DNA of 64,000 nucleotides, taken from assembly GCF_001013475.1 (NCBI RefSeq), contig NZ_JZEF01000002.1, positions 1,095,655 to 1,159,654 of the forward strand, in the 5' to 3' direction. Below the pieces are notes generated by a model. That model was not told the DNA's origin. It ran no database searches and saw only the letters and a program-made list of their open reading frames with translations. The position numbers were made by a program, and so were the translations under genes. This document shows positions 26,947-38,217 of the stretch, one piece after another. The number at the start of each line of letters is the position of its first letter. The first letter of the stretch is position 1. This DNA is from Xanthomonas arboricola pv. juglandis. Lineage in GTDB: Bacteria; Pseudomonadota; Gammaproteobacteria; Xanthomonadales; Xanthomonadaceae.

Positions 26947-28430
26947 GCCGCAGCATGCCGCTGTCGCAGTTATTGCCGGACGTGCCGCTTGCGCATGAGG
27001 TACAGGTGTCGGGCCTGGTGATGGACAGCCGTGCGGTGCGTGCGGGCGATGCCTTCGTGGCGATCGCCGGGTTTGGTGCGCATGGCCTGGGCTTCGTTGA
27101 CCAGGCGCGCGCCAATGGCGCGGCGGCGGTGTTGTTCGAGCCACCGGCGCCGGCCGATCTGCCGGCGCCGGCCGACGCGATCGCGGTGCCGGGCCTGCGT
27201 GCGCGCCTGGGCGCGATGGCCGACCGGTTCCACGGCCAGCCCTCGCGGGCGATGCGCATGGTCGGCGTCACTGGTACCAACGGCAAGACCTCCACCGTGC
27301 AATTGCTGGCGCAGGCCCTGACGCTGCTCGGCACCCCCGCCGGCACGCTCGGCACCCTGGGTGTCGGCCTGTACGGCAGCGCCGTGCCGACCGGTTTCAC
27401 CACGCCGCTGGTGCTGCAGACGCATGCCTTGCTGGCGCAGTTGCGCGACGCGGGCGCGCAGGCAGTGGCGATGGAAGTCAGCTCGCATGCGCTGGACCAG
27501 GGCCGCGTGGATGCGGTGCATTTCGACGTGGCGGTGTTCACCAATCTCACCCGCGACCATCTCGATTACCACGGCGACATGGCCCAGTACGGCGCGGCCA
27601 AGGCCAGGCTGTTCACGCGCGCCGGATTGAAGGCCGCGGTGGTGAACCTGGACGATGACTTCGGCCGCACGCTGCTGGCTTCGCTCGACCCCGCGTTGCG
27701 CGCGATCGGCGTGAGCTCGCGCGCGCAGGCCCAGGCAAGCGTGCGTGCGCAGGCACTGCAGCTGGATCACAACGGCATCAATTTCGCGCTGCATCTCGAC
27801 GGCCAGGTGCATCCGGTGCACTCGCCGCTGCTGGGCCGCTTCAACGTGGATAACCTGCTGGCCGTGGCCGGTGCGTTGTTTGCGCTGGAGATCGCGCCGG
27901 CGCAGATCGCCGAAGTGCTCGGCCGGTTGCAGCCGACCCACGGCCGCATGAATCGCCTGGGTGGCGCGCATGGCGCACCGCTGGTGGTCGTCGACTACGC
28001 ACACACGCCCGACGCGCTGGAACAGGCATTGGCCAGCCTGCGCTCGCATGCACAGGACCGGCTGATCTGCGTGTTCGGCTGTGGCGGCGAGCGCGACACC
28101 GGCAAGCGCCCGCAGATGGCGGCCATTGCCGAGGTCAATGCCGACGTGGCGATCGTCACCGACGACAACCCGCGTGGCGAAGATGGCGATGTGATCGTGG
28201 CCGATATCCTGCGTGGCTTCGCGCGCCCGGATGCGGCCATCGTGCAGCGCGACCGCGCCGCGGCGATCCATCAGGCCATCAGCATGGCCAGCGCCTCCGA
28301 CATCGTGCTGATCGCCGGCAAGGGCCACGAGCCGTACCAGGAAATCGCCGGCGTGCGGCATGCCTTCGACGACGCCATCGTGGCGGCGCAGGCCTTGTTG
28401 CCGCGTACCGTACTGGGAGTGCGCGCATGA
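26943..28430 (+). CDS. murE: MurE, UDP-MurNAc-L-Ala-D-Glu:meso-diaminopimelate ligase
   Basis: The 495-residue Mur ligase adds the third residue of the peptidoglycan stem peptide. The ATP site is [14 protein letters not shown], the central domain has TRDHLDYHG with the carbamylated-lysine region after it, and the C-terminal DNPRGED motif is the one that selects meso-diaminopimelate over lysine. In Xanthomonas the incoming substrate is expected to be set by the MurD2/MurL route, since murD is missing from this cluster. The GTG overlaps the ftsI stop; the end overlaps murF by ATGA. Confidence 0.96.
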   Translation: MSRSMPLSQLLPDVPLAHEVQVSGLVMDSRAVRAGDAFVAIAGFGAHGLGFVDQARANGAAAVLFEPPAPADLPAPADAIAVPGLRARLGAMADRFHGQPSRAMRMVGVTGTNGKTSTVQLLAQALTLLGTPAGTLGTLGVGLYGSAVPTGFTTPLVLQTHALLAQLRDAGAQAVAMEVSSHALDQGRVDAVHFDVAVFTNLTRDHLDYHGDMAQYGAAKARLFTRAGLKAAVVNLDDDFGRTLLASLDPALRAIGVSSRAQAQASVRAQALQLDHNGINFALHLDGQVHPVHSPLLGRFNVDNLLAVAGALFALEIAPAQIAEVLGRLQPTHGRMNRLGGAHGAPLVVVDYAHTPDALEQALASLRSHAQDRLICVFGCGGERDTGKRPQMAAIAEVNADVAIVTDDNPRGEDGDVIVADILRGFARPDAAIVQRDRAAAIHQAISMASASDIVLIAGKGHEPYQEIAGVRHAFDDAIVAAQALLPRTVLGVRA

Positions 28431-29920
28431 AGCTCACTCCGCTGTCGTTGATCGCCCACTGGGCCGGTGGCGAGCTGCATGGCGACGACGCCATGATCGA
28501 CACCGTCGGCAACGACACCCGCACGCTGGCCAACGGCAGCCTGTACGTGGCGCTGCGCGGCGAGCGTTTCGACGGACACGACTTTGCCGCGGACGCGGTG
28601 GCGCACGGCGCCAGCGGTGTGCTGGTCGATCGCCTGCTGCCGGCACTGAGCGTGCCGCAGGTGCTGGTGGAAAATACCGAACTGGCGCTTGCGCGGATCG
28701 CCGCCGGCATGCAGCGCGACCGCGCCACGCGGGTGATCGCCTTGACCGGCTCCAACGGCAAGACCAGCGTCAAGGCGCTGCTGCTGGCCATCCTGACCGA
28801 GGCCGGGCGTGTCGACGGCACCACCGTGTACGCCACGCCGGGCAACCGCAACAACGAGATCGGCCTGCCGCTGGCGGTGATCGCCGCGCCGGACGATGCG
28901 GACCTGGCGATCTACGAAATGGGCGCCGGCAAGCCGGGCGATATCGCCTATCTCACCGAGATCGCGCAGCCGCACGTGGCCCTGGTCAACAACATCGCCC
29001 CCGCCCATCTGGAACGCCTGGGCAGCCTGCTCGGCGTCGCCCGCACCAAGGGCGCCATCTACGCCGCATTGCCGGCCGATGGCGTGGCGGTGATCAATGC
29101 CGACGATGCCTTCGGTGCCTGGTTCGAGCAGCAACTGCATGCGCAGCCGATGCAGGGCCGCCGCGTGTTGCGCTACGGCCTGCAGGCCAGTGCCGACATC
29201 ACCGCGCAAGGCTTGCGGCTGCAGGCCAGTGGCGCGCAATTCACCCTGGTGACCCCGCAAGGCCAGGCGCAGATCGCGCTGCCGTTGCCGGGCCGCCACA
29301 ACGTGCTCAACGCGCTGGCCGCGGCCGGCCTGGCCTTGGGTGCGGGCATCGCTTTACCGATCATCGCCGCCGGTCTGGCGCAGGTGCGCCCGGTGGCCGG
29401 TCGTCAGATCACCCACGCCCTGCCTGGCGGCGCGGTGCTGATCGACGACAGCTACAACGCCAACCCCGGCTCGCTGGACGCCGCCATCGACACCCTGGCC
29501 GCTGCGCCTGGCGAAGGCTGGCTGGTGCTGGGCGACATGCGCGAACTCGGCCCGGAAGGCGCGGCCCTGCATGCCGCCGCCGGCCGTCGCGCGCGCGCGG
29601 CCAAGCTGCAGCGCCTGTACGCGCTGGGCGAGCTCAGTGCCGCCGCCGCACAGGCGTTCGGCGAGGGCGGCCGCGTGTTCGCCACCCATGCCGCGTTGAT
29701 CGCGGCCTTGCAGGCGGATCTGGCGCAGCTCGCCGTTTCGGCGACCCAAACGCAGGAATCTTCTTCGATGTACGAACACACCGGTGCGGCGGCGCAGACT
29801 GCCGCCACCACGGCGCAAACCCCGCCCACGCTGCTGGTGAAAGGCTCCCGTGGCAGCGCCATGGACCGCATCGTCGCCGCGCTGCTCGCACCGGCGGAGG
29901 ACGCATCCCATGCTGCTTGA
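28427..29920 (+). CDS. murF: MurF, UDP-MurNAc-tripeptide:D-Ala-D-Ala ligase
   Basis: The 497-residue Mur ligase attaches D-Ala-D-Ala, made by Ddl encoded downstream. The ATP site is [45 protein letters not shown] and [17 protein letters not shown] are family motifs. A low-complexity Thr/Ala stretch (about residues 450-475) near the C-terminus is an insertion relative to E. coli MurF. It overlaps murE by 4 bases and mraY by 11 bases. Confidence 0.95.
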   Translation: MKLTPLSLIAHWAGGELHGDDAMIDTVGNDTRTLANGSLYVALRGERFDGHDFAADAVAHGASGVLVDRLLPALSVPQVLVENTELALARIAAGMQRDRATRVIALTGSNGKTSVKALLLAILTEAGRVDGTTVYATPGNRNNEIGLPLAVIAAPDDADLAIYEMGAGKPGDIAYLTEIAQPHVALVNNIAPAHLERLGSLLGVARTKGAIYAALPADGVAVINADDAFGAWFEQQLHAQPMQGRRVLRYGLQASADITAQGLRLQASGAQFTLVTPQGQAQIALPLPGRHNVLNALAAAGLALGAGIALPIIAAGLAQVRPVAGRQITHALPGGAVLIDDSYNANPGSLDAAIDTLAAAPGEGWLVLGDMRELGPEGAALHAAAGRRARAAKLQRLYALGELSAAAAQAFGEGGRVFATHAALIAALQADLAQLAVSATQTQESSSMYEHTGAAAQTAATTAQTPPTLLVKGSRGSAMDRIVAALLAPAEDASHAA

Positions 29921-30995
29921 GCTGGCGCGTTGGCTGCAGCAACTGGAGAGCCTGTTCGGGCTGTTCAACTATCTGACCTTCCGCGGCATCCTGGCCGCGC
30001 TGACCGCGTTGTTCCTGTCGCTGTGGATGGGCCCGGCGGTGATCCGCAAGCTGGCCCAGTTCAAGGGCGGCCAGCCGATTCGCCAGGACGGCCCGCAGAC
30101 GCATTTCTCCAAGGCCGGCACCCCGACCATGGGCGGCTCGCTGATCCTGCTGACGGTGACCTTGTCGGTGCTGCTGTGGGGCGACCTGCGCAACCGTTAC
30201 GTGTGGTTGGTGTTGGCGGTGATGGTCTGTTTCGGTGCGATCGGCTGGTACGACGACTGGATCAAGATCGTGCGCCGCGATCCCAATGGCCTGAAGTCGC
30301 GCTGGAAGTATCTGCTGCAGTCGATCTTCGGCCTGGCCGCGGGCCTGTTCCTGTACTACACCGCCGACGTGCCGGCCGCGATCACCTTCTACATCCCGAT
30401 GTTCAAGTCGATCGCGCTGCCGCTGGCCGGCGTGAGCTTCGTGGTGATTGCCTATTTCTGGATCGTCGGCTTCTCCAACGCGGTCAATCTGACCGACGGT
30501 CTGGACGGCTTGGCGATCATGCCGACCGTGCTGGTGGCCTGCGCGCTGGGCGTGTTCGCTTACGCCTCGGGCAACGTGGTGTTTGCCGAATACCTGAAGA
30601 TCCCGCTGATTCCCGGGGCCGGCGAGCTGATCATCATCTGCTCGGCGATCGCCGGCGCAGGCCTGGGCTTTCTGTGGTTCAACACCTATCCGGCCATGGT
30701 GTTCATGGGAGATATCGGCGCGCTGTCGCTGGGCGCGGTGCTGGGCACCATCGCGGTGATCGTGCGCCAGGAGCTGGTGCTGGTGATCATGGGCGGGGTG
30801 TTCGTGATCGAAACGCTGTCGGTGATGATCCAGGTCGCCAGCTTCAAGCTGACCGGCAAGCGCGTGTTCCGCATGGCGCCGATCCACCACCACTTCGAAC
30901 TCAAGGGCTGGCCGGAGCCGCGCGTGATCGTGCGCTTCTGGATCATTTCGGTGGTGCTGGTGCTGATCGGCCTTGCCACGTTGAAGGTGCGCTGA
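29910..30995 (+). CDS. mraY: MraY, phospho-MurNAc-pentapeptide transferase
   Basis: The 361-residue inner-membrane enzyme makes lipid I by moving phospho-MurNAc-pentapeptide to undecaprenyl phosphate. It has ten membrane helices with the conserved loops [59 protein letters not shown] and [14 protein letters not shown], the last being the HHH motif. The ATG is within the murF end. The stop shares a base with the ftsW ATG (TGATG), leaving no room for murD, which sits here in E. coli. Confidence 0.97.
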   Translation: MLLELARWLQQLESLFGLFNYLTFRGILAALTALFLSLWMGPAVIRKLAQFKGGQPIRQDGPQTHFSKAGTPTMGGSLILLTVTLSVLLWGDLRNRYVWLVLAVMVCFGAIGWYDDWIKIVRRDPNGLKSRWKYLLQSIFGLAAGLFLYYTADVPAAITFYIPMFKSIALPLAGVSFVVIAYFWIVGFSNAVNLTDGLDGLAIMPTVLVACALGVFAYASGNVVFAEYLKIPLIPGAGELIIICSAIAGAGLGFLWFNTYPAMVFMGDIGALSLGAVLGTIAVIVRQELVLVIMGGVFVIETLSVMIQVASFKLTGKRVFRMAPIHHHFELKGWPEPRVIVRFWIISVVLVLIGLATLKVR

Positions 30996-32374
30996 TGAAC
31001 GACATGTCCCGCCAGGCCACGCGACTGGACGCCATCGGCGGCCGCTACGACCCGTGGCTGCTCGGGGCCGCGGCCACGCTCGCCTCGCTGGGCGTGGTGA
31101 TGGTGGCGTCCAGCTCGATCGAGCTGTCCGACAATCCGTTCTATTACCTGACCCGCCATCTGCTGTTCCTGGGCATCGGCGTGGGCCTGGCGTTCTGGGC
31201 GATGCGCACCGAGCTCAAGACCATCGAGCAGTACAACCAGGTGTTGCTGCTGGCCTGCTTCGGCCTGCTGATGGTGGTGTTCGTGCCCGGCCTGGGCAGC
31301 AGCGTCAACGGCGCCAAGCGCTGGATCAACCTGGGCGTGTCGAAATTCCAGACCGTCGAAGCGGTCAAGGTGCTCTACATCGTGTGGCTGTCCAGCTACC
31401 TGGTGCGCTTTCGCGACGAGGTCAATGCGACCTGGCCGGCGATGCTCAAGCCGCTGGGCGTGGCGATCGCACTGGTCGGCCTGCTGCTGATGCAGCCGGA
31501 CTTCGGCTCGTCCACGCTGCTGCTGGCGATCACCGCGGGCATGCTGGTGCTGGGTGGGGTGAACCTGCCGCGCATGTCGATGCCGATCGTGTTCGGCCTG
31601 CCGGTGTTCGCCTTCATCGCGATCCTGGAGCCGTACCGGCTGCGTCGCATCACCTCGTTCCTGGACCCGTGGGCCGACCAGCTCGGCTCCGGCTATCAGC
31701 TGTCCAACGCCTTGATGGCGGTCGGCCGCGGCCAGTGGACCGGCGTGGGCCTGGGCGCCTCGGTGCAGAAGCTCAACTACCTGCCCGAAGCGCATACCGA
31801 TTTCATCTTCTCGGTCATCGCCGAAGAACTAGGCTTTGTCGGCGTGTGCGGTGTGATCTCGCTGTACGCGCTGCTGGTCGGCCGCGCGTTCTGGCTGGGC
31901 ATGCGCTGCGTGGAAATGAAGCGTCACTTCTCCGGCTACATCGCCTTCGGCATCGGCTTGTGGATCAGCCTGCAGAGCTTCGTTTCGGTAGGCGTGAACC
32001 TGGGCATCCTGCCGACCAAGGGCCTGACCCTGCCGCTGATTTCCTCCGGCGGTTCGTCGGTGCTGATGACCTGCGTGGCGATGGGCCTGCTGCTGCGCGT
32101 GTCCTACGAAATGGATCGAGCCGAGCGCCTGCGCAGCAAGTTGTCGCCGCAGGGTGCGGGCGCGCCGTCGGCCGAGCCGGCCGAACCGGTGGTCGAGTCG
32201 GCCACGCCGGCCTACGCGCCCGCGCGCAAGCCGCAGCGCGAGCCGGTTGCCGCCGCACCCGCCCCGGCACCGGTTGCTGCAGCCTCGGCCACGTCTGCGC
32301 ATGCGTCCGAGTTCCTGCGCGGCACCAGCCGCATGCAGCCGCGCGTGGAACCGACCTTCGGGAGGATTGCATGA
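30995..32374 (+). CDS. ftsW: FtsW, septal peptidoglycan glycosyltransferase (SEDS)
   Basis: The 459-residue SEDS family protein has ten membrane helices. Signature segments: [66 protein letters not shown] and [14 protein letters not shown]. It polymerises septal glycan from lipid II with FtsI. The last ~75 residues are a Pro/Ala/Glu-rich, probably disordered cytoplasmic tail longer than in E. coli. It overlaps murG by ATGA. Confidence 0.95.
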   Translation: MNDMSRQATRLDAIGGRYDPWLLGAAATLASLGVVMVASSSIELSDNPFYYLTRHLLFLGIGVGLAFWAMRTELKTIEQYNQVLLLACFGLLMVVFVPGLGSSVNGAKRWINLGVSKFQTVEAVKVLYIVWLSSYLVRFRDEVNATWPAMLKPLGVAIALVGLLLMQPDFGSSTLLLAITAGMLVLGGVNLPRMSMPIVFGLPVFAFIAILEPYRLRRITSFLDPWADQLGSGYQLSNALMAVGRGQWTGVGLGASVQKLNYLPEAHTDFIFSVIAEELGFVGVCGVISLYALLVGRAFWLGMRCVEMKRHFSGYIAFGIGLWISLQSFVSVGVNLGILPTKGLTLPLISSGGSSVLMTCVAMGLLLRVSYEMDRAERLRSKLSPQGAGAPSAEPAEPVVESATPAYAPARKPQREPVAAAPAPAPVAAASATSAHASEFLRGTSRMQPRVEPTFGRIA

Positions 32375-33651
32375 GCGCTCATGCGAATCCCGCGCAAACG
32401 CCCGCATATCCAGGTGCGGGGATCCGACCAGTGATGATTCTGGCTGGCGGCACCGGCGGGCATATCTTCCCGGGTCTGGCCGTGGCCAAGGTGCTGCGCG
32501 CGCGTGGCGTGCCGGTGACCTGGCTGGGCGCCGACGGCGCAATGGAAACCCGGCTGGTACCGCAGCACGATATTCAACTCGACACGCTGGCCATCAGCGG
32601 CCTGCGCGGCAAGGGCCTGGTGAAATTGCTCGGTGCACCGGTGCGGGTGATGCGCGCGGTGCGCGCCGCCGGCTTCGTGCTGCGCAAGCGCCAGCCGCGT
32701 GCGGTGATCAGTTTCGGCGGCTTCGCGGCCGGCCCGGGCGGCCTGGCAGCGCGGCTGCTCGGCGTGCCGTTGCTGGTGCATGAGCAGAACCGCGCGCCCG
32801 GCATGACCAACAAGGTGTTGTCGCGATTTGCGCGCCGTGTGCTGACCGGTTTCCCGGGCAGCTTCGCCGGCGAAGAAGCGGTGGGCAATCCGGTGCGTGC
32901 GGAAATCGCAGCGCTTCCCGCGCCGGCCACGCGTCTGCTCGGCCGTGGCAGTGCCGTACGCGTGCTGGTGCTCGGTGGCAGCCAGGGCGCACGCGCATTG
33001 AACCAGGCGGTGCCAGCGGCACTGGCGGCGCTCGGTCACCCGGATGTGGACGTGCGCCACCAGTGCGGCGAAAAGCTGCGCGCCGAAGCCGAGGCCGCGT
33101 ACGCGCAGGCGGGCGTCAATGCCAGCGTCGAACCCTTCATCGCCGACATGGCCGCCGCCTACGCCTGGGCCGACCTGGTCGTGTGCCGCGCCGGTGCCTC
33201 CACGTTGGCCGAACTGTGCGCCGCCGGCATCGGCAGCGTGCTGGTGCCCTTCGCCGCAGCGGTAGACGACCACCAGACCCGCAATGCCGAATACCTGGTC
33301 GGCGCCGATGCTGCCGTGCTGCTCAAGCAGGACGACACCCTGGCCGCGCGCTTGCAGCAGGTCTTGCAGACCCTGCTCGCCGACCCCGCCCGCCGCCTGA
33401 CGATGGCCCAGGCCGCCCGCACCCTGGCCAAGCCGGACGCCGCCGAACGTATCGCCGACATCATTCTGCAGGAAGCCGGGAGTGGTGAATCGGGAATGGG
33501 GAATGGGCAGAGCTCAGAACAATTGCAGGAACAGACAGTGATGCAAGAAAACAAGCGCACCGGTCAGGCGCTCAACGCCGCCGGTGCCTCGCTTTACACG
33601 ATTCCCGATTCTCGATTCCCGATTCGCACCTCCACCGGAGGTGCCGCGTGA
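32371..33651 (+). CDS. murG: MurG, lipid II synthase, with repeat-encoded tail
   Basis: The 426-residue GT-B glycosyltransferase adds GlcNAc to lipid I at the inner face of the membrane. Motifs: [63 protein letters not shown] and [19 protein letters not shown] precedes the ATG. The family's ~355 residues end near [15 protein letters not shown]; the last ~60 residues come from repeat element E3 and its spacer. The stop nevertheless overlaps the murC GTG. Confidence 0.95.
   Translation: MSAHANPAQTPAYPGAGIRPVMILAGGTGGHIFPGLAVAKVLRARGVPVTWLGADGAMETRLVPQHDIQLDTLAISGLRGKGLVKLLGAPVRVMRAVRAAGFVLRKRQPRAVISFGGFAAGPGGLAARLLGVPLLVHEQNRAPGMTNKVLSRFARRVLTGFPGSFAGEEAVGNPVRAEIAALPAPATRLLGRGSAVRVLVLGGSQGARALNQAVPAALAALGHPDVDVRHQCGEKLRAEAEAAYAQAGVNASVEPFIADMAAAYAWADLVVCRAGASTLAELCAAGIGSVLVPFAAAVDDHQTRNAEYLVGADAAVLLKQDDTLAARLQQVLQTLLADPARRLTMAQAARTLAKPDAAERIADIILQEAGSGESGMGNGQSSEQLQEQTVMQENKRTGQALNAAGASLYTIPDSRFPIRTSTGGAA
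33478..33626. repeat. GGGAATS/SATTCCC inverted repeat element E3
   Basis: The left arm (GGGAGTGGTGAATCGGGAAT, then GGGGAATGGG) and right arm (ATTCCCGATTCTCGATTCCC) are separated by a spacer of about 90 bases, longer than in E1, E2 and E4. It lies wholly within the 3' end of murG and is translated. Confidence 0.75.
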
Positions 33652-35081
33652 TCCGCCGCCTGCAGGACAGCGGCGATCTGGTGCGTGCGTTTCCGCGCGT
33701 GCATTTCGTCGGTATCGGCGGCACCGGCATGAGCGGCATTGCCGAGGTGATGCTGACGCTGGGCTATGAAGTCTCCGGCTCGGACAACTCCGATAACGTG
33801 GCGACGCGGCGGCTGGCCAAGCTGGGTGCGCGGGTGATGCGCGGGCATTCGGCTGCCAACGTGCTCGGCACCGATTGCGTGGTGGTGTCCAGCGCGATCC
33901 GCGAGGACAACCCCGAGCTGATGGAAGCGCGCAGCCAGCGCATTCCGATCATGCCGCGTGCGGCGATGCTGGCCGAGCTGATGCGGTTCCGTCGCGGTAT
34001 CGCGGTGGCCGGCACGCATGGCAAGACCACCACCACCAGCCTGGCCGCAGCGGTGCTGAGCGAGGGCGGGCTGGATCCGACCTTCGTCATCGGCGGGCAG
34101 TTGCTGGCCGCCGGCGCCAACGCCAAGCTCGGTGGCGGCCAGTGGCTGGTGGCCGAGGCCGACGAGAGCGACGGCAGCTTCCTGCGCCTGAATCCGCTGA
34201 TGGCGGTGATCACCAACATCGATTCGGATCACCTGGAAAACTACGGCAACGATTTCGCACGCATCCAGGCCGCCTTCGCCGAGTTCCTGCAGCGCCTGCC
34301 GTTCTATGGCCTGGCGTTGCTCTGCATCGACGACCCGGAAGTGGCCGCGCTGGCCGGCAAGACGCCGCGCCACGTGATGAGCTACGGCATGAGCGAAAAC
34401 GCCGACGTACGCGCCGAAGACGTGGTGCAGGACGGCCCGCGCATGCGCTTCACGCTGCGTCTGCCCGAAGGCACCACCACCCCGGTGACGCTGGCCTTGC
34501 CGGGTCGCCACAACGTGCTCAACGCACTTGCGGCGGCCGCGATCGGCTGGCAGCTGGGCGTGGCGCCGGAGACCATTGCGCGTGCGCTGGAAAACTTCGC
34601 CGGTATCGGCCGCCGCTTCAACGACCTGGGCGAAGTCACCACCAGCACCGGTGCGCGCGTGCGCGTGGTCGACGATTACGGCCACCATCCGCGCGAGCTG
34701 GAAGCGGTGTTCGCCGCTGCCCGTGGCGGCTGGCCGGACAAGCGTCTGGTCGTCGCATTCCAGCCGCATCGCTACAGCCGTACCCGCGATCAGTTCGATG
34801 CCTTCGCCGCGGTGCTGAGCACCGTCGATGCGCTGGTGCTGAGCGAGGTCTATCCGGCCGGCGAAGCGCCGATTCCGGGTGCCGATGCGCGTGCGCTGGC
34901 GCGTGCGATCCGTGCGCGCGGCCGCAGCGAGCCGGTGGTGGTCGGGCAGATTTCCGGCCTGGCCGAAGTGCTGCCAGACGTGCTGCAGGACGGCGATCTG
35001 CTGCTGATGATGGGCGCCGGCGATATCGGCTATGTCGCGCAGCACATCATCAACAACGGTTTCACCGGAGCGAGCGCATGA
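33648..35081 (+). CDS. murC: MurC, UDP-MurNAc:L-alanine ligase
   Basis: The 477-residue Mur ligase adds the first stem-peptide residue. Motifs: [66 protein letters not shown] and [13 protein letters not shown]. The GTG start has GGAGG 7 bases upstream and overlaps the murG stop; the end overlaps ddl by ATGA. Confidence 0.96.
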   Translation: MIRRLQDSGDLVRAFPRVHFVGIGGTGMSGIAEVMLTLGYEVSGSDNSDNVATRRLAKLGARVMRGHSAANVLGTDCVVVSSAIREDNPELMEARSQRIPIMPRAAMLAELMRFRRGIAVAGTHGKTTTTSLAAAVLSEGGLDPTFVIGGQLLAAGANAKLGGGQWLVAEADESDGSFLRLNPLMAVITNIDSDHLENYGNDFARIQAAFAEFLQRLPFYGLALLCIDDPEVAALAGKTPRHVMSYGMSENADVRAEDVVQDGPRMRFTLRLPEGTTTPVTLALPGRHNVLNALAAAAIGWQLGVAPETIARALENFAGIGRRFNDLGEVTTSTGARVRVVDDYGHHPRELEAVFAAARGGWPDKRLVVAFQPHRYSRTRDQFDAFAAVLSTVDALVLSEVYPAGEAPIPGADARALARAIRARGRSEPVVVGQISGLAEVLPDVLQDGDLLLMMGAGDIGYVAQHIINNGFTGASA

Positions 35082-36034
35082 GCGCGGTGATTCCCAACGC
35101 ACGTACCAGCGATCCGGCCGCGTTCGGCCGCGTCGCCGTGCTGCTCGGCGGTACCTCGTCCGAGCGCGAAGTGTCGTTGAACTCCGGCAGCAACGTGCTC
35201 GACGCACTGCGCGCGCGCGGTGTCGACGCGCAGCCGGTCGATGGCATTCCGGCCCTGGCGCAGGCGCTGGTCGAAAAACGCTTCGATCGCGTCTTCAACG
35301 TGCTGCACGGCCATAACGGCGGCGGCGAAGACGGCATCGTGCAAGGCCTGATGGAAGCCTTCAAGGTGCCGTACACCGGCTCCAACGTGCTGGGTTCGGC
35401 GTTGAGCATGGACAAGATCCGCACCAAGCAGGTGTGGCTGTCGCTGGGCCTGCCCACGCCGCGCTATGCGCGCCTGGCCGCCGGTGCCAGCACCGACGAC
35501 ATCCATGCCGCCGCCCGGCAGATCGGCTTGCCGGTGATCGTCAAGCCGGCCAACGAAGGCTCCAGCGTCGGCATCAGCCGCGTGTTCGACCAGGCCCAGC
35601 TCGAACAAGCCGTGCTGCTGGCGGCGCGCTACGACGGCGCGCTGCTGATGGAGCAGCTGATCGAAGGCGACGAACTCACCGTGGCCGTGCTCGGCGAGGT
35701 CGCGCTGCCGTCGATCCGCATCGTGCCCAAGGGCCAGTGGTACGACTACAACGCCAAGTATTTGGCCGACGACACCCAGTACCTGTGCCCGGGCCTGGAC
35801 GGCGATGCCGAGACGCAACTGCGCCAGCTCGCCCTGGACGCCTTCCGTGCTGCCGGTGCCCGCGGCTGGGGCCGCGTCGACGTGATGCGCGACCGTGCCA
35901 GCGGCCAGCTGTATCTGCTGGAGGTCAACACCGCCCCCGGCATGACCAGCCACTCGCTGGTGCCCAAGGCCGCGCGCCAGCTCGGCATCGATTTCGAAGA
36001 ACTGGTCTGGCGCGTGCTGGAGCAGACGCTATGA
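35078..36034 (+). CDS. ddl: D-alanine:D-alanine ligase
   Basis: The 318-residue ATP-grasp ligase makes the D-Ala-D-Ala used by MurF. Motifs: [66 protein letters not shown] and [19 protein letters not shown]. It follows murC with an ATGA overlap. It is the DdlB type by position. The 112-bp gap to ftsQ is filled by element E4, one of only two gaps in the cluster. Confidence 0.96.
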   Translation: MSAVIPNARTSDPAAFGRVAVLLGGTSSEREVSLNSGSNVLDALRARGVDAQPVDGIPALAQALVEKRFDRVFNVLHGHNGGGEDGIVQGLMEAFKVPYTGSNVLGSALSMDKIRTKQVWLSLGLPTPRYARLAAGASTDDIHAAARQIGLPVIVKPANEGSSVGISRVFDQAQLEQAVLLAARYDGALLMEQLIEGDELTVAVLGEVALPSIRIVPKGQWYDYNAKYLADDTQYLCPGLDGDAETQLRQLALDAFRAAGARGWGRVDVMRDRASGQLYLLEVNTAPGMTSHSLVPKAARQLGIDFEELVWRVLEQTL

Positions 36035-36038
36035 CGCC

Positions 36039-36129
36039 GGGATTGGGGATTCGGGAATCGGGAATCGCAAAAGCGACAGCCGGCAGTGCGCCGCTGTTGA
36101 CGATTCCCTATTCCCGACTCCCCATTCCC
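36039..36129. repeat. GGGAATS/SATTCCC inverted repeat element E4
   Basis: The left arm GGGATTGGGGATTCGGGAAT and the right arm ATTCCCTATTCCCGACTCCC flank a spacer with GCAAAAGCGACAG and GCCGCTGTTGACG, the clearest copy of the conserved spacer. It fills the ddl-ftsQ gap. Confidence 0.82.
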
Positions 36130-36146
36130 GCGCGCGGAGCGCGCGC

Positions 36147-36983
36147 ATGAACGCCACCCTGCGCATCCTGGCGTGGTTGCTCGCGGTGGCGCTGGTCGCG
36201 TTGCCGGTGGTGGCCGTGCTCAATGGCTGGGTCGGTGCCGAGCGTTGGCCATTGGCGCGCTTGCGGGTGTCGGGCGACTTCAAGCGGGTGCCGGCCGAAG
36301 AGTTGCGCGCGGTGGTCCTGCCGTATGCGCGCGCGGGCTTTTTCGCGGTGAAGTTGCAGAACGCGCAGGACGCCATCGCGCGCCTGCCGTGGGTGGAAAG
36401 TGCGCAGGTGCGCAAGCGCTGGCCGGATGTGCTGGAAGTGCACGTCACCGAGCACAAGCCGTTCGCGCGCTGGGGCACCGACCGCATGTTGTCCGAGCAG
36501 GGCCGGCTGTTCCGCACCCCGCCGTTGTTGAAGGATTTCAAGCTGCCGCAACTCGGTGGCCCGGACAGCAAGACCCAGGACGTGGTGGCGCTCTACAACG
36601 AATCGCGCGCGCTGTTCGCGCCAACCGGGCTGGATGTGGAGCGTCTGGAAATGGATGCGCGCGGCAGCTGGTCGCTGGGCCTGAGCAACGGCGTGCAGAT
36701 CGTGATCGGCCGCGACGACGCCCGCGCGCGACTGCAACGCTTCGCCCGCGTGCTGCCGCAACTGGCCGACCCGCAACGCCCGATCGCCCGCGCCGACCTG
36801 CGCTACACCAACGGCTTCACGGTCGAACGGCGAATGGAGAATGGGGAATCGGGAATGGATAAGAAACCCAAGCCGGCATCGCCCGCTGCGCCTCGCGCAC
36901 TTGTCCTCAATTCTCCTCGCCTCCGTGCACCGCTGTTGACCATTCCCCATTCGCTATTCCCTATTCCCGGCTTTAAGACATGA
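36147..36983 (+). CDS. ftsQ: FtsQ, cell division protein, with repeat-encoded tail
   Basis: The 278-residue bitopic protein has a membrane helix at about residues 8-27, a POTRA domain (RLRVSGDFKRVPAEELRAVV; GFFAVKLQNAQDAIARLPWV) and the FtsQ beta domain (RMLSEQGRLFRTPPLLKD; ARLQRFARVLPQL). It recruits FtsLB to the divisome. The family sequence ends near RADLRYTNGFTVE; the remaining ~50 residues come from element E5. The stop overlaps the ftsA ATG. Confidence 0.94.
   Translation: MNATLRILAWLLAVALVALPVVAVLNGWVGAERWPLARLRVSGDFKRVPAEELRAVVLPYARAGFFAVKLQNAQDAIARLPWVESAQVRKRWPDVLEVHVTEHKPFARWGTDRMLSEQGRLFRTPPLLKDFKLPQLGGPDSKTQDVVALYNESRALFAPTGLDVERLEMDARGSWSLGLSNGVQIVIGRDDARARLQRFARVLPQLADPQRPIARADLRYTNGFTVERRMENGESGMDKKPKPASPAAPRALVLNSPRLRAPLLTIPHSLFPIPGFKT
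36831..36969. repeat. GGGAATS/SATTCCC inverted repeat element E5
   Basis: The left arm CGAATGGAGAATGGGGAATC with one more GGGAATGG and the right arm CATTCCCCATTCGCTATTCC with ATTCCCGG flank about 85 bases. CCGCTGTTGACC before the right arm matches the E4 spacer. It is translated as the FtsQ tail. Confidence 0.78.
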
Positions 36984-38215
36984 ACCGCAAAGGCGACAAA
37001 TCCCTCATCGTTGGACTGGACATCGGCACCTCCAAGGTCGTCGCGCTGGTCGGCGAGTACTCGCCCGGCAATCCGATCGAAGTGATCGGCATCGGTTCGC
37101 ATGAATCGCGCGGTCTCAAGCGCGGCGTGGTGGTGGACATCGAATCCACCGTGCAGTCGATCCAGCGCGCGGTGGAAGAGGCCGAGCTGATGGCCGGCTG
37201 CGAAATCCGCTCGGTGTACGCGTCGATTTCCGGCAACCACGTGCAGTGCAAGAACTCGCCCGGCATCGTGCCGATCCGCGACGGCGAAGTGACCTGGAGC
37301 GATCTGGAGCGCGTGCTGGATGCGGCCAAGGCCGTGGCCATTCCTGCCGACCAGCGCATCCTGCATGCGATCCCGCGCGAGTACGTGCTGGACGATTCGC
37401 AGGAAGGCATCCGCAATCCGGTCGGCATGACCGGCGTGCGCCTGGAGGTGCACGCGCATCTGGTGGTGTGCGCGCAGTCGGCAGCGGCCAACATCACCAA
37501 GTGCGTGCAGAAGTGTGGCCTGCAGGTGGACGATCTGGTGCTGTCGTCGTTGGCCTCCAGCGTGGCGGTCCTGACCGCCGACGAGCGCGAACTGGGCGTG
37601 GTGCTGGTGGATATCGGCGCCGGTACCACCGACCTTGCGGTCTACGTGCAGGGCGCGATCTGCCACACCGCCTCGCTGCCGATCGCCGGCGACCACGTCA
37701 CCAACGACATCGCGCACATGCTGCGCACGCCCACCCCGGAAGCCGAGCAGATCAAGGTGCGCTACGCCTGTGCGCTGGCGCAGCTGGCCACCGCCGAAGA
37801 AAGCATCCAGGTGCCGTCGGTCGGCGATCGCCCGCCGCGTCGCATGCCGCGACATGCGCTCGCGCAGGCGGTGCAGGGCCGTTACGAGGAAATCTTCGAA
37901 ATGGTGCAGGCCGAACTGCGCCGTTCCGGTTTCGAGGAAATGGTGCGCGCCGGCATGGTGCTCACCGGCGGTGCGTCGAAGATGGAAGGCGTGGTCGAAC
38001 TGGCCGAAGAAATGTTGCAGATGCCGGTGCGCGTGGGCATTCCCCAGCACGTCACCGGCCTGGGCGAAGTCGTCGGCAACCCGGTGCACGCCTCCGGCGT
38101 GGGCCTGCTGCTGATGGGCAGCCAGATCGAACACCCACGCCGCCCGTCGATCCCGACCGGCCGCGCAGGGAGCTTGTTCAAGAAATTGAAGAACTGGTAT
38201 CGCGGGGAATTCTGA
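36980..38215 (+). CDS. ftsA: FtsA, actin-like cell division protein
   Basis: The 411-residue actin-fold ATPase tethers FtsZ to the membrane. Phosphate-1 motif VGLDIGTSKVVALVGE, domain 1C after residue ~85, phosphate-2 VLVDIGAGTTDLAVY, adenosine motif VLTGGASKMEGVVELAEE, and a C-terminal amphipathic helix AGSLFKKLKNWYRGEF for membrane binding. It overlaps ftsQ by ATGA. A 290-bp gap to ftsZ carries repeat E6. Confidence 0.97.
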   Translation: MNRKGDKSLIVGLDIGTSKVVALVGEYSPGNPIEVIGIGSHESRGLKRGVVVDIESTVQSIQRAVEEAELMAGCEIRSVYASISGNHVQCKNSPGIVPIRDGEVTWSDLERVLDAAKAVAIPADQRILHAIPREYVLDDSQEGIRNPVGMTGVRLEVHAHLVVCAQSAAANITKCVQKCGLQVDDLVLSSLASSVAVLTADERELGVVLVDIGAGTTDLAVYVQGAICHTASLPIAGDHVTNDIAHMLRTPTPEAEQIKVRYACALAQLATAEESIQVPSVGDRPPRRMPRHALAQAVQGRYEEIFEMVQAELRRSGFEEMVRAGMVLTGGASKMEGVVELAEEMLQMPVRVGIPQHVTGLGEVVGNPVHASGVGLLLMGSQIEHPRRPSIPTGRAGSLFKKLKNWYRGEF

Positions 38216-38217
38216 AG

